DNA of 64,000 nt from Aureobasidium sp. EXF-3400 (Eukaryota > Ascomycota > Dothideomycetes > Dothideales > Saccotheciaceae). The notes under the pieces were generated by a model. The model ran no database searches, had not been told where the DNA came from, and saw only the letters and a program-made list of their open reading frames with translations. Location: the NCBI GenBank assembly GCA_024195585.1, contig SWBL01000003.1:62001-126000 (forward strand), in the 5' to 3' direction. Position 1 is the stretch's first letter, and each line of letters begins with the position of its first letter. Shown in pieces: positions 32,098 through 44,414 of the stretch. Made by a program: the position numbers and the translations under genes.

Positions 32098-34618
32098 ATG
32101 GCTGTAATCTGGACGATGCAGGCTCTCCTGCTCGCGTGTTTTACATGCCTCATCGCACCTATCCATGGCTTTCTAAACGCAACCGAAGATGCAAAAGCCC
32201 TAGTCATCGCCAACGACCGCCTATACGCCTCCGTCAACAAATCCACCGGCATAATGGACATCCTAACCCTCGATGGCCAAAACCTCCTCGGCACCAAAGA
32301 GTACAACGAAGTCACTCCTGGAGGAAACGCTGCTGGGCAAAATGGCATTGGACCGTATTTGGATTGCTATTGTGTGCCTTCTGGATCTTATACGCCTGGC
32401 AAGTATGCGACATTCAAGCTGTTTAATGGCAGTGATTCGACTGGTGTGGCGTATGGCGGTGTGGTTATGTCTGAGGTGTATCCGTTGACTGGACAGGTGC
32501 TTGAGCAGTATTGGTTTTTGAGGGAGACGGAGACAGGGTTGCATACGTTTTCGAGGCTTGCTTACTATAATGAGACGAAGCCGTTCTTGAGGTTTGTACA
32601 CGTTCGAAGTTTTTCTGTGTACGTTGGCTGATGCTCTTGAAGAAATCTGCAGGAGTTCAGGACGCTGTTTAGACCGACTACTCCGTTGTGGACTCATCTC
32701 TCTACAAACGAGAGGATCAATGCTCCACTGCCATCTGCGGATACTTTGAAGTACTCCAGGACGGTCCAGGACGCAACTTGGTATATTGGCAATTATACCA
32801 ACGCGCCATATGTCGAAGAGTTCGCCGACTACTTCACAAAGTACACCTTCTCAGATGAGTGGAGAGATCACAAGGTCCACGGCGTGTATGGCGATGGCTC
32901 CCAAAGCAAAGACGGCTCCACTTTCGGAGCTTGGCTAGTGATGAACACAGTTGATACCTACTTCGGAGGCCCAACACATTCTGATTTGACAGTCGACGGG
33001 ATTGTGTACAACTACATCTGTAAGTCAGCGAGACTCCCATCCTCCCCATGTGCAAAACTCTGTCACCTACAGCTATAGAAATGCACAGTTCCTTTGACAG
33101 ATAGGAAGGTTCCACTGAGAGTCGTGATTTCAATCGACTCTCTATGGCCTTTATCACCGTCTAAGAAGGGATTGTGCATTTCGATAGCTTCAAGCGCTAC
33201 GTGTGTGTGTTATCGTGGGAGTGAGGAGAGTGACAAAATTCAGCACATGGGGAGGATATGTTTGTTTGAAGCTTACAAATATGCAGCTTCAAACCACCAT
33301 GGAGATAATGTCCCAAATATTACGACAGGCTTCGACCGGACCTTTGGACCTCAATATTTCCACTTCAACAAAGGAACTAACACAACAACCTTGGCAGAGT
33401 TGCGTGCAGAAGCCGAGCAATTTGCCTCTCCCACCTGGAACACAGCTTTCTACGATTCCATCGCTCATCTGGTGCCAAACTACATTCCTTCAACAGAGAG
33501 ATCGACTTGGAAAGGACGTATTGATTTGCCCAAAGGTGCCAAGCGCCCTATCGCTGTGCTCGCTCAGAACGGTGTCGACTTCCAAGACAATGTCCTAGAC
33601 ACGAAGGCATACCAGTACTGGGGCGACATTGACAAGAAAGGCAACATCGAGATTCCGATGGTCAAGCCAGGAACTTATCGTCTTACAATCTATGCTGATG
33701 GCATCTTCGGGCAGTACATCCAGGATGATGTCGTGGTTGCGGTCGGCAAGGTCACCACGACCAAAGCAAAATGGCGAGAGGAATCTGCTGGCAAAGAGCT
33801 GTGGCGCATCGGTACCCCTGATCGCAGTAGTGGAGAGTATAGACATGGTGATCAGCCCGATCCAAGTAAGCCTCTGCATCCTCCAGAGTTTCGAATTTAC
33901 TGGGCAAACTGGGACTTCCCCAGCGATTATCCCGATGGTGTTTCTTTCGAGGTTGGTAAGAGTGATGAGAGTCAGGACTTCAATTATGGTATGTTGGTCG
34001 TTTGCTATTGTGATTGACGAAGCCTGACAGCCCAATAGTTCACTGGAGTGTCTTTGGTGGATATGCAAACTCGGTCAGGCCAGATCCATATCATAAGAAC
34101 GTCAACAATTGGACTGTATTGTTCGATGCGAAGAAGAGCGATCTAAAGAAAGCGAAAGACGCGACTCTGACAGTGAGTCATCGGTACAAGTCTTGAGACC
34201 TACAAGATTAGCGAGCTGACTGTGGCTGCCAGATTCAATTGGCAGGTGCGAAGACAGCTGCCGGTAACACCGACAACTGGAACGCGACACAGCTGTGGAA
34301 CAACTTGCCATTGACAGTGGTCATGAACGGCAATGAACTTGAACCATGGGATATCCCGTAAGTCGAGACTGGAAGCTCGCTCAAAGCATCATGCTGATAC
34401 GTGTATTTAGTTGGAATCAAAGCAGTTCATGTGCTACCAGATCCGCGGTGGTATGCTATGCATTGGCGCACAAGTATGAGTTCGACTCGGGTCTTCTGAA
34501 TGAAGGGAAAAACAAGATGATCTTGAGCTTGCCATTTAACGCGACGGATTATGAGAGCGCCGTTCTCCCAAGGAGCACTTATGTCCAGTATGATAGCTTG
34601 CGATTGGAGGTCAAGTAG
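32098..34618 (+). CDS. rglB: secreted rhamnogalacturonan endolyase, PL4 (RglB type)
   Basis: Cuts the rhamnose-galacturonate backbone of pectin RG-I by beta-elimination. Six exons: 32098-32595, 32653-33019, 33287-33988, 34039-34172, 34233-34357 and 34411-34618, giving 677 residues. A signal peptide is present (MAVIWTMQALLLACFTCLIA). The catalytic domain contains GIGPYLDCYC, EYFTKYTF-like DYFTKYTFSDEWRDHKVHG, FGAWLVMNT and HSDLTVDGIVYNYI. The third exon starts SSNHHGDNVPNITTGFDRTF. A fibronectin-III-like part (PGTYRLTIYADGIFGQYI) and a jelly-roll C-terminus ending ATDYESAVLPRSTYVQYDSL follow. Four introns are 50-60 nt; the second is 267 nt, which is unusual here. Expected regulation by rhamnose (RhaR regulon in Aspergillus) is family knowledge, not seen. 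Confidence 0.92.
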
Positions 34619-36423
34619 TTGATAAGAAGCGGATGACCTGTATCGATTGCATATTTCTCTGGATACTTCCTGCGATATGAGGTGGCCCCGTAGTTGAGCA
34701 GACAATATGCAGTATTCGCATCTCGAAGATCAAACCATCGTGATCACTAGTCTGTGGATCTCAGGTGACAATAGCCAGGCCGCCGTCTCTACGGACGTAC
34801 GCGGCCATGGATCCTCATGAAAATCGACCTTGCGGAGTCTTCGCGATGCGATTTGTATGAGACCATGAGCGTCCGGGTTGTTTGAGCAACGATTCCGATC
34901 AGGAGTATCGACTGCGTCTGCCGTGGTCGGACATACAGTACAATTCAGGACAGTGCTCTGCTTCGCAACGCAAGTCATGTCGTGAATCGATGAGGCCGTA
35001 GCTCGGCTGAGAGGTGGGGTCTTCCCTGAATCCAACCCGCCAAGTGCCGTGTACAAGCAATTTTTGCCGACGCCGTCGGTTGTCGCTCTATGCCCGCTCA
35101 ATCAATGATGCTTATTGAACATCTCCCATTGTTGGCCCTCAATCATGGAACGCCATCTCGATGAATACCATGATAGGCGGTTTGATATATGGATTGCTGT
35201 ACCCTGAGATGCTGCAACCAAGGGTCCGCACCGAGCCTTGATCTATCCGCTGGAGCCTCAACATCACACAAGAGCCGCATGAAACTTAAATGCAGTCAAA
35301 TCTAGCGCACAGAATAGAAGATGAACCATGCTAGCTGCTCCTGATCTTACCGTCCACCTTGCAGTGCCAGATCACGCTATCGGGTCTGCTTGCGCTGACG
35401 AGATGTTCACGCGGAACCCCTGTGTTCTGCGTCTCTTTGTTACAAGCGGTTGAGCTTTTACCTCCAATGTGTAGACTCTCCTGTTGAGTAACGGAATTTT
35501 GAAGACTTCGGCTATTTCGAGAGGTCTGCGACAAGCTTTACCAAGAAGCGAAGCGACCTATCGGCAGAGACGCGGAGTGTAGGTCCAGGAGATAGTGGCT
35601 TGATGGCGTGTTGTGGCTTCCAACGACTCGTAATAGGCACAACTTGGCATAAGAGCATGGCTCCATGACTGAGGCAGAGACCAATGTTTGTCTGCAAGGC
35701 CATACAAGCATGCAATGAACGTTGCTCTATGCTGTAGTCTGGTGGATGATTATAGCGTCTGACAACATTTGTCTCGGCTTGGATGCATAGAAATAACGGT
35801 ATGATTTAGAGTGGGTACAAGTCCTTGCCGCGCGACAGTGCAGTGGATCTCGAAGCACGCGCGCGGGGAGAAATTCGTGCTCATGTCTGTGGCTGTTTGT
35901 ATGCCAAACACACAACAGCTCAGATAGATGCGCGTTTAACTCATTTTTATGAGGCTGAATCGCGATGGATCACTCCGTCAGCTGCCTCGTAAATCATTCA
36001 AGTACTTTGTACGCGGTGAGCGATACAGTATATACGGCGAAACAGCACGGGGGTTAGGAGATGTGATCCGTCGACAGATTCATGCATCCTTTGTCTGGGG
36101 AGCCCCACCCGCCTGCATTGAAGGCCGAAGCTTGCGACTCAAATGGTCTTCGCTCAAGCCGTCTACGCAGGACGCAGGCGCAACGGGCAGGACGCAAGTA
36201 TTTGTAGTGCCTGCAAAGTTATGCAGTGGCAAAAGCCATAAGGTTCAGACGGTCTAGGCGTGGCTTTGGGGACCGTCCTTTCCAAACATGCCTAGTCCGC
36301 CAGGTGCGACTCGAGTTCTTTCCTTTGAGACCGCAATTGTTGTCGCTGTCGTGCCTTGGACGATATACAGCATATTCCGTTGTATGCGGCGTCCCTTGCG
36401 ATTGACTGACGCCTGTTTTCGCG
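34619..36423. other. 1.8-kb gene-poor region
   Basis: Scanned on both strands. Only short frames of poor composition occur, without domains or splice-linked partners. It is the largest gap in the window and separates the pectin block from the histidine kinase. A TATA-like CAGTATATACGG lies near 36026, about 400 bp before the kinase start. I see no transposon ends or tandem repeats by eye. Confidence 0.45.
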
Positions 36424-39400
36424 ATGGCTTCGGCTTGCGGGATGCCCGGCCTCCCTCTCCGACCTGCTGCCGAGGACGATGTCCTGAGGGAACGTGAGAC
36501 GTACAAGTCAGTCATTGTAGTCGTGCTATCCCCGCTTGTCATACTGTGACTGACGCCAATGCGACTGCCAGGTACTATCAACCATTGCAAGACCTCCTTC
36601 AAGCCAGCCAGCCTTCGTCTATACCATCCGGACCTTCATCGCCAGATCGCGCCTTGACAGCCTTCGCGCAACTAGCAGCGTTCCGACTGAGAACGCGTAG
36701 AACCTTTATATCCTTGATCGATCGCAAATACCAGTAACGAAGCCTCCGCTGTCGTCGATTATCGCCAATGCTGACTATATATAAGATATGTTCTCGCCGA
36801 GGCTACGAGGACCCTCTCGCTGGAGAAAAATACCGTCGATGAGGAAAAAGACAATCTTTGGGTGGGCGCGACTGCGTTTGAGAGAAGAGCAACGCCTTGC
36901 GAGTATGCTGCGGGACTTCTCGTTGCACCAGATCTCCTCGTCAGAGAGCTGAAAGAAGATGTTATAGTCTTCCCGGACCTTTCCGAGCACGTTCTGTTCA
37001 AGGATCACGCTTTGGTCACCGAAAATCCTCATGGTGAGTGGATCACAGATCCGTTCTTTCGGTTGGCTGACATGCTGTAGGTCGATTCTATGCTGGTGTT
37101 CCTATCATTTCACCAGACGGCCACAACATTGGCGTTTTCTGCGCCCTGGACGATGAACCGAGAGAAGAAGGTCTTACCAAGACAGAGATTGAGTTCATGA
37201 AGGATATGGCGGTAACGATCATGAATCACCTTGCGGTATGCTGTCCATATCCTTACCATGATTTTGCTGTGTTTTAACTTGTAACTAGATGGTCAGAGCG
37301 ACAGCCGAACTCAATCGTTCTCAAAACATGGTCCAGGGGTTAGGGCAATTTGTCGACGGCAAAGCTAGTATAAAGGAGTGGTGGAATGGTCTCAATCAAG
37401 ACGGACCCGATCACACACGAACTGAAGCTGGAACAGAGCGCAACGGTCGTGCCAGCGTCAAATTCGCAAGTCCTCCTTCTAGGCATCTGCGTCCAACTCG
37501 TACTTCTACGCACACTCCAGATGTGAGTCCGGGACCTGGTCTTGGAGAACAGAGTGCTGTTCCTGATTCCGAAACCTCCTCCCGATCAAGCACGCCCGTG
37601 CAAGAACCACCGCAGCCTTCAGAAGGGGCGGTGGTCGCCAACCGATTGCAAGAAGACTCGATCTCCCCCGACATCAAATCCACATTCCAGCGAGCGGCGG
37701 AGATCATAAGAGAATCTGTCGATGTAGACGGTGCCATCTTTCTCGACGCTTCGATCGGTACATTCGCTGGCCTCGTCGATGGAACACAAACAAATCAAGA
37801 CTCGGTCACTCAGTCTTCCGCTGACATGTCTTCACACTCTACAAGGACTAGCGAGAGTTCTTATTACAACGACGATAAGCATTGTATTGTCCTAGGTAGC
37901 TCGCTGACTACGGCCAGCAAGCGTAGGTCTTCTCGCATGATAGCAAGTCTGCCGCTCTCTGTCAGTGAACGATTCTTACAAAAATTGCTGGCCAAATATC
38001 CCAGAGGAAAGATCTGGAGTTACGACGACGAAGATATTCACGACGGCGGAGTCGATTCCCCTAGGACTGCTGATTTTTTGAACCGGAGGGGCGAACGCTG
38101 GAGAGAGAGGAGAATGATTCGCACTCTCTTTCCCGGCGCGCGTAGCCTTGCTCTTGTAGGCATGTGGGATCCGCATCGTACTAGATGGTTTGCAGGAAGC
38201 ATACTCTGGACCTACAACCCGACACGCATCTTATCAACCGATAGTGAGCTCAATTACATGGCTGCATTCGGTCAATCGATCATGTCAGAGATCGCAAGGA
38301 TCGATGTCAAGATGGCGGACAGAGCCAAGGCGACGTTCATCAGCTCAATATCCCACGAGCTAAGGTAAGCATGTTGATCTTCATTTGGCTTTTCTGTGAA
38401 CTAACTCAATCTTAGAACCCCCTTGCATGGAATCATGGGAAGCTCCGAGTGCCTACAAGGTACTCCATTAGACGCTTTCCAATCCAGCCTCATCAACACG
38501 ATCGAGACTTGCGGAAAAACGTTGCTCGACACATTCGACAACTTGCTATCATATGCGAAGATCAATAATCTTAGCAATTCCAACTATCGGAGACCTTCTG
38601 TCTCTTCAGCAAAAGACGAGGTGCATCGAAACGGGTCTGACACGGCACAAAGTCCTGTGGATCTTGGTATCCTGGCTGAAGAAGTGATTGATACCGCTTT
38701 CGCTGGACATGAATTTGTTCGTGTATCACCTCCAAGGAGTGGAATGACTGCCCATGGAGTCGTGCCTGCACCTTCGACAGCGCCAAAACCCGCAAAAGGA
38801 CTCGAAGCAATCACGGTTCTTTTGGAATACGACACGACTTCCGATTGGGTATTTACAACTCAAGCTGGTGGCTGGATCCGAATCGTCCTGAACCTGGTTG
38901 GAAACAGTCTTAAGTATACCGAGAAGGGCTGTGTCACGGTGCGGTTAGATTCTAGACCTTTGCCAAGTCCGTCGTCCGAAGAAGAGATCGAAGTCGTTTT
39001 GACCGTAAAAGACACTGGTCGCGGAATGTCTGAAGACTTCATCTCTCAGAGTGTCTTCTCGCCCTTCGTGCAAGAAGACCCCCTATCGCCTGGTACTGGT
39101 CTAGGTCTCAGCATCGTCAAGCAAATCGTTACTGGCATGGGTGGCAGCATAACTGTCGAGAGCAAGAAGGGCGTGGGAACCAAATTCTATGTTGCAGTAT
39201 GCATGACGCGCGCCAACTTATCCGAGGAATCCGACAGCTGTTCTGCGACAAACAAGGTTGCCGGCATGCTACGGGGCAAGCGTCTGAACATGGTTCTACC
39301 AGAGGGCGAGCAAGATGAGACTCACTTTGTCAATCTCTGTAGCAGATGGTTCGGCGCTCGAATTCGCTGCACTCAAGAACCAGAAGACGCCGATGTGTAT

Positions 39401-40419
39401 ATCGTGCAAAAGAAGCACATAAACGCACTGGTCAGACAACTCGCATTTAAGCCTGCAAGCGCCAATTCCATCGGGGAGAAACCGGTCATTGTACTCTGCA
39501 AGGACCTCGCCTCTGCGAATGTCCTGCAATGTAACAGATCTATGGCTGCCATCAGCCCACACATGGAGTACATGGCACAGCCTTTGGCTCCAAACAAGAT
39601 CGCCAAGACGCTACTGCAATGTTTGGACCGTCCGACTTATTCCACACCACAATCTCCCACGACCCCTCCGGTACTACTGTCACGAACTACAAGCATACAG
39701 TCTCAGCGCCCACAAAATCGTCGAGCCAGCTCGAATATCTCACAGAATAGTAACCCTGATGTCATAGTCTACACTCCCATCGAAGAGAAAACGCAGGAGG
39801 TGCTCATGGCGAAGGTTCGACATAACGTGGAGGTCAACCGTCAAGCGGATGTGCTTGAAGCTCAGAGACGAGCTCTCATGCCCAATGCTGTCAATTCTCC
39901 CCCAGTTCCGGGTGTCTCGGTCTTGCTCGTGGATGACAACAACATCAACCTGAACTTGTTGGCTACATTCATGAAAAAGCAACGGCATGCATACGATACC
40001 GCCACCAATGGTCTTGAGGCTCTACAAGCATATCAAGCCCAAATCGATCCTACACGTCTTCCTGAGAGAAGTGAGGACTCGCTACTTTTGCATAATCGGC
40101 CCGAATTAACAGCGCAGTCATTCAATTTCGTTCTAATGGATTTGAATATGCCCGTGATGGATGTGAGTATCAACGCCTGTAACTACGACCATGCTTCCGA
40201 ACACGAGCTAACTGTTCCCTATAGGGTCTCGAATCGACTCGCCGCATACGAGCCTTTGAGCGAGTAAGAGGACTACGCCCTGCTGTCATTGTCGCACTTA
40301 CTGGCATGGCATCTGCAAGCGTTCAGCAAGAAGCGTTCGCTAGTGGAGTTGATCTCTTCCTAACGAAGCCCGTGCGATTGAAGGAGCTCACCAAGATCTT
40401 CGAAGAACGTCGGCGATAG
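36424..40419 (+). CDS. hybrid histidine kinase with GAF-like sensor region
   Basis: Seven exons: 36424-36506, 36572-36733, 36786-37033, 37081-37235, 37289-38364, 38416-40162 and 40225-40419. All phases close, giving 1221 residues. The N-terminal region (about 28-215) looks like a fungal GAF sensor (ETYKYYQPLQDLL, RTFISLIDRKYQYVLAEATR, HGRFYAGVPIISPDGHNIGV). The kinase core has the H-box SISHELRTPLHGI near residue 571, split by the fifth intron, the N-box NLVGNSLKYTEKG, the G1 box VKDTGRGM and the G2 box GTGLGLSIVKQIV. The C-terminal receiver has LLVDDNNINLN, phosphoacceptor MDLNMPVMDG near residue 1150 and the LTKPV Lys. All catalytic residues are intact, so it should autophosphorylate and feed a phosphorelay to an HPt protein. 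No membrane segment is seen, so it is probably cytosolic. The signal is unknown. Confidence 0.93.
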
Positions 40420-41063
40420 GAGGCGAGCAAACAAAAGCGACAGCATACAGCGTTCCAGAAGACATTATATTCTTATAGATTTTTATATCAGATATTACAC
40501 AAGCAATATAATCATTGTGGTTTTTGCAGTTGCGCTCTCGATAAGTCGGTACTACTTTCTTGCGGCGAAGTGGTACCGCTCAATGGTGTGGCCCTGTCTT
40601 GATTATTCGGTGATCTCAAATCCATTCATTGATTAGACACTTTGTCCAGTTTCCCCCACGTCATGATTCATTCTTGTGTTGACTTATATGAAATAATAGG
40701 CAAGAAGGATAGGTGGACTCGAAAGGCAATCATAGATTGAATCACAAATTTCAATTGCTACTTCTTCGGCAAACACACCACCAGGACCATTTTGTCTCAA
40801 GGACGATGTACAACGAGCGTCCTCCAAAGGACTAATCGGATGTCGCTGAATTTCAGTGTTTGCCAATGGTAGGTAGCGCATTAGAACAAAACAGGATCGG
40901 TTTGCTTGTTGTCTCGGTTCTAGGCTGTGAGACAAACCGCTTGACATGGACCTCCTTGCGAAGTCTACCTATATCATGACCAGCATATCATCAATCAGAG
41001 AAGACCACCTACCCTCCACTCAAATCTTACACTACCTACATATCATCTCAAAATCACATCACA
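40420..41063. other. intergenic
   Basis: 3' flank of the histidine kinase, A/T-rich near 40460-40515 as expected for polyadenylation, then the promoter of the small helical gene. No gene is supported. Confidence 0.4.
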
Positions 41064-41588
41064 ATGCCCTCCGGTGTCGACCACGAAGAGCTGTCCGCCT
41101 TGAGCGACGACGTCTTCGCAGCCCTCGACAACGTCCTAGACACCAACACCCCAGGCGTCGCCAGACTGGCACTCACCTCCATCTCCATGCTACGCTTCAT
41201 CGAATCGGCCATCCTCGACATCACCACCAAAGACCTTGACTCTGTGGAGGAACTGCGCCGTCTCCAACGCTCTGAACTACAAACCGCCAAAGCCACTGAA
41301 GAGCGCATGAATAGGGCTTTAGATGATGCAGTCAAAGTCCTGGCTCTTGATATTGCAAAGTCGGTGTGCAAGTTCAAGCTCAGTGTGGGTAGTTTGGTTG
41401 CGAAGTTGGAGGATAGGGAGGTCAAGGGTGAGGAGCTTGATCAGAGGTTGAGGGTTGCGAGAGAGAATCTAGAGCATACACGTGCGCTTTTGGATGAGCC
41501 TATTGATTTGTCGGATATCGGGTATGTTTTGTTCAATCTTCGAGATGGGCCTCGTCGCTGACTTTGAGATAGCTACGGTCCCAACTGA
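41064..41588 (+). CDS. small helical protein
   Basis: Exon 1 (41064-41521) and exon 2 (41573-41588) join across a 51-nt intron (GTATGT...GATAG), giving 157 residues that end DLSDIGYGPN. Without splicing the frame reads on to 41561 and gives 165 residues; I prefer the spliced form because the donor, acceptor and size match other introns here. The protein is acidic and almost all helix (LSDDVFAALDNVLDTNTPGV, LRRLQRSELQTAKATEERMN), with heptad-like spacing. There is no signal peptide, membrane segment or catalytic motif. Function not recognised. Confidence 0.65.
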
Positions 41589-42118
41589 GAGGCTATCTCA
41601 CCCGCCATCCATCGGTACGAATATTCTCCATTCGACTGATGTCTATCAGTTAAGCAACAAAAGGTAGTCGTGCCAATGGGGTGTGAGGTTTTCGAGCAGA
41701 AAGATCAGAGAGAGAGTTTCGCAGACATGAGAAGGAGGAGGTTGGGCTTCTCATGACGCTTGTACCTGCCTTTTCGGTGGAGCTTTTATTCCCGAGTGCT
41801 CCGCGATGCATTTTTCATCTTTCTCTATCACCCGAATCATCATCAGCATCGATGCGAGACAACATCACTCTAATCACCATCATCATTTACCAATTAATTC
41901 AATGACATGATATCCCTCCAATGTTTTCCGATTTTGCAACAAACCGATCAATGTTTCTATTAATTGCTTTGTCTTGGCAAGGAGGCGTTCAATCCTTCGA
42001 CGTTATTTCCAGGCTCCTCGGAACATGGATCCGTATAAGGGGGCTAGCGCCTGAATGGAGCCTGAGATGGGTGCAATAGACATGTACTCTGCTCTCTGTG
42101 ACATGTTCTGGCAAGATA
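41589..42118. other. intergenic
   Basis: 3' flank of the helical gene and promoter of the arylsulfotransferase-like gene. A short open frame from ATG 41951 begins with hydrophobic residues (MFLLIALSWQGG) but soon stops and has no partner exon I can support. Confidence 0.4.
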
Positions 42119-44095
42119 ATGCATGTTTTTTGGCTATGCATTCCATTCACAGTCGGCATTGCCGCGGTGACGGTGATTCCTTCTACTGACCGTGAATCAC
42201 ATGTCCGCCTCCAGACGGTATGATTCTGTTGCCTTCAAGTAATAGTAGTTATTGACTGATCTTGATTAGCTTCCACAGTTCCGCCCTCCGATTCTTGATA
42301 TCACAGTATATGATGCGGACAGACTGAGCCCCGGATATTTGTTTCTGGCACCTTACTCTCAGTTGGCAGCCAAACAGATCATAGATCTGGCTGAGGCGTA
42401 CATCACTGGTCCGACCATCTACGACCATAATGGAGTAAGGATCACTCATATACTTGCTGGAATATTTTCTGACAAAACTCCAGCAACTCATCTGGATTGG
42501 ATCTACCATGTTTCCGGGACGAGATGCGTACGACTTCAAAACCGTGACGTACAAAGGAGAGACTATGCTCTCATACATCATCTCACCGAATGAATTCTAC
42601 CCGGAGCATCCGGATGGAATGGCTGTCCTCATCAACAGCCAGTATGAGCTTGTTAACATAACCTTGCCTTTATTCAATACACCAGAATTCAACATACACG
42701 AGTACAGGATAATCGACAATGGATCATCGGTTCTGACATTGTACTCCAAACCAGTTCTGGTGAACGAGACATGGATAATGGATGATGGATTTGCTGAGAT
42801 CGATCTGAATACTGGCGCTACATTATTTCGCTGGAGTTCGTTGGAACATGTTCCTCTGAATGCATCGAACTTCCATCTTCCAAAAGCGGACTCGACATCA
42901 GAAAAACAAGCTTGGGATTGGTTGTGTGTCCGTCTATGAATGTTGACACTGAAAGTCTGCTAACAATCCAACTTCCAGTCACGCAAACTCAATTGATAAA
43001 AATGCAGATGGCGATTACCTGCTATCCTCTCGTCACGCCAGCAGTATATTTAAGATATCTGGCTCAGATGGATCTATCTTATGGACGCTGAGTGGAAAAA
43101 GCCTTGATTTTGATCACTCCAATGGCTTCAATTTCTCCTGGCAACACGATGCAAGATACATATACGAAAACCAGACAATAACCATCATCTCCTTTTTCGA
43201 CAACGCTGGAGTCGGCATGAATGAAGAAAGTAAAACAACAGGAAACTGGAGCCGTGCAATGACCGTCGAACTCAACACTGCTGTTACACCAATGACAACG
43301 CGTATACTCTACAGCTACGATCGACCCGATCATGAAATCTCCATCGCAAGAGGAAACATGCAGACACTGCCCGACTCCAATGTGTTTATCGGTTGGGCTA
43401 CCCGCGGCTTGATCAGTGAACTTGCCCAAGACGGTACGCCAATCATGGAAGCCAAATTCAGCGATGACAAAATGAGTACCTACCGCTCCTACAAACTCAA
43501 CTTTACAGGCCGACCACACTTCCCGCCAGTTTCCAAATCAATCGTATATGGTTCTACGCCAAGCACTGCAAATACTTTCCACTATATCAGTTGGAATGGA
43601 GCTACGGATGTACACTCTTGGAACCTCTATGGTGCTACAAAGAATTCTTCCGACAGCTTCTCGTTGCTTGCAAAAGTGGAAAAGACGAGTTTTGAAACAA
43701 TGTATATGACAAAGGGGTACATTGCATTTGTGTATGTTGAAGCAGTTGGTGTTGATGGGAATGTTATGGGTTTTTCCATTGCTGCTGCTTCGGAAGTGCC
43801 ACAGAATTGGATAGGCATGTTCTGCACCGCTGATGGTCTTTGCGAGGTCGACCAGGGAGAGACTTCACAGAAGGATCACGAGGGTGCCGAGAACGACTTC
43901 AAGGATTCAGAGGACCAAACAAGTCACTTATCCTCGCAGATTAAAGGTTCATCAGAGCCAACGTCGTTGACAAGAGCTGTAGAGGACCGAACACTGATAT
44001 TAGGGATTGGCTTGATCGCTGTTTCAGTCTTTGTATACTTGTCAATACGTTTGTACAGGAGACGCCACAGACCACGATATCAGCGTGTAGAATAG
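42119..44095 (+). CDS. membrane-anchored arylsulfotransferase-like protein
   Basis: Four exons, 42119-42217, 42270-42434, 42484-42923 and 42979-44095, all in phase, give 606 residues. Introns are 52, 49 and 55 nt. The N-terminus (MHVFWLCIPFTVGIAAV) is a signal peptide or anchor. Next come FRPPILDITVYDADRLSPGY, FLAPY, GPTIYDHNGQLIWIGSTMF, then INMHEF-like NIHEYRIIDNGSSV, AWDWFHANSIDKNADGDYLL, SGSDGSILWTLSG and HYISWNGATDVHSWNLYG. This is the order seen in the fungal arylsulfotransferase (ASST-like beta-propeller) family. A C-terminal membrane helix (LILGIGLIAVSVFVYLSI) ends with a basic cytosolic tail. Known ASST enzymes move sulfate between phenols in bacteria; the fungal members are uncharacterised as far as I know. 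Confidence 0.82.
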
Positions 44096-44414
44096 GATGA
44101 AGAATACATTTGTAGATAAAAGTTGCTACTAGTAGTTTCTCTTTGGTAACTTGCCTTCCCTATGCTTCCTTGATGCAATGCTGTAGTAGAGTATAGGGAT
44201 TTTCGCACAAGAAGGTAAGAGAAACACCCTACAACTCCCAACACGCACTCTCATTCTCACGAGATGAGAACGTGTTCTGCATCATTCTCTTACCTTCCGG
44301 AATCATGGTGTCGAGAACTACTAAGCAACACAATCACTTGATTAGCCCTCCTCTCGTCTTCTCCCTCTTCTTTCTCCTCACACCACAGAGGTCCTTTGCA
44401 CCGGAGACGCAACA
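44096..44414. other. intergenic
   Basis: 3' flank of the arylsulfotransferase-like gene. No gene or notable motif is seen. Confidence 0.35.

Noticed and set aside
31704..32348. 214-codon minus-strand frame over the PL4 5' end
   Set aside because: It overlaps the signal-peptide exon of a well-supported gene, and its composition is not protein-like.
33020..33286. Twin (nested) spliceosomal intron
   Set aside because: The inner candidate 33020-33072 is plausible, but what remains does not start with a donor after its removal, so the nested model fails.
33094..34017. Stand-alone 307-codon gene
   Set aside because: Its first part is intron and the rest is exon 3 of the PL4 lyase.
35949..36257. 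102-codon frame in the gene-poor gap
   Set aside because: No domain, poor composition and no splice partner. Length alone is expected by chance.
42454..42939. Stand-alone 161-codon gene
   Set aside because: It is exon 3 of the arylsulfotransferase-like gene, and its beginning and end run into introns.
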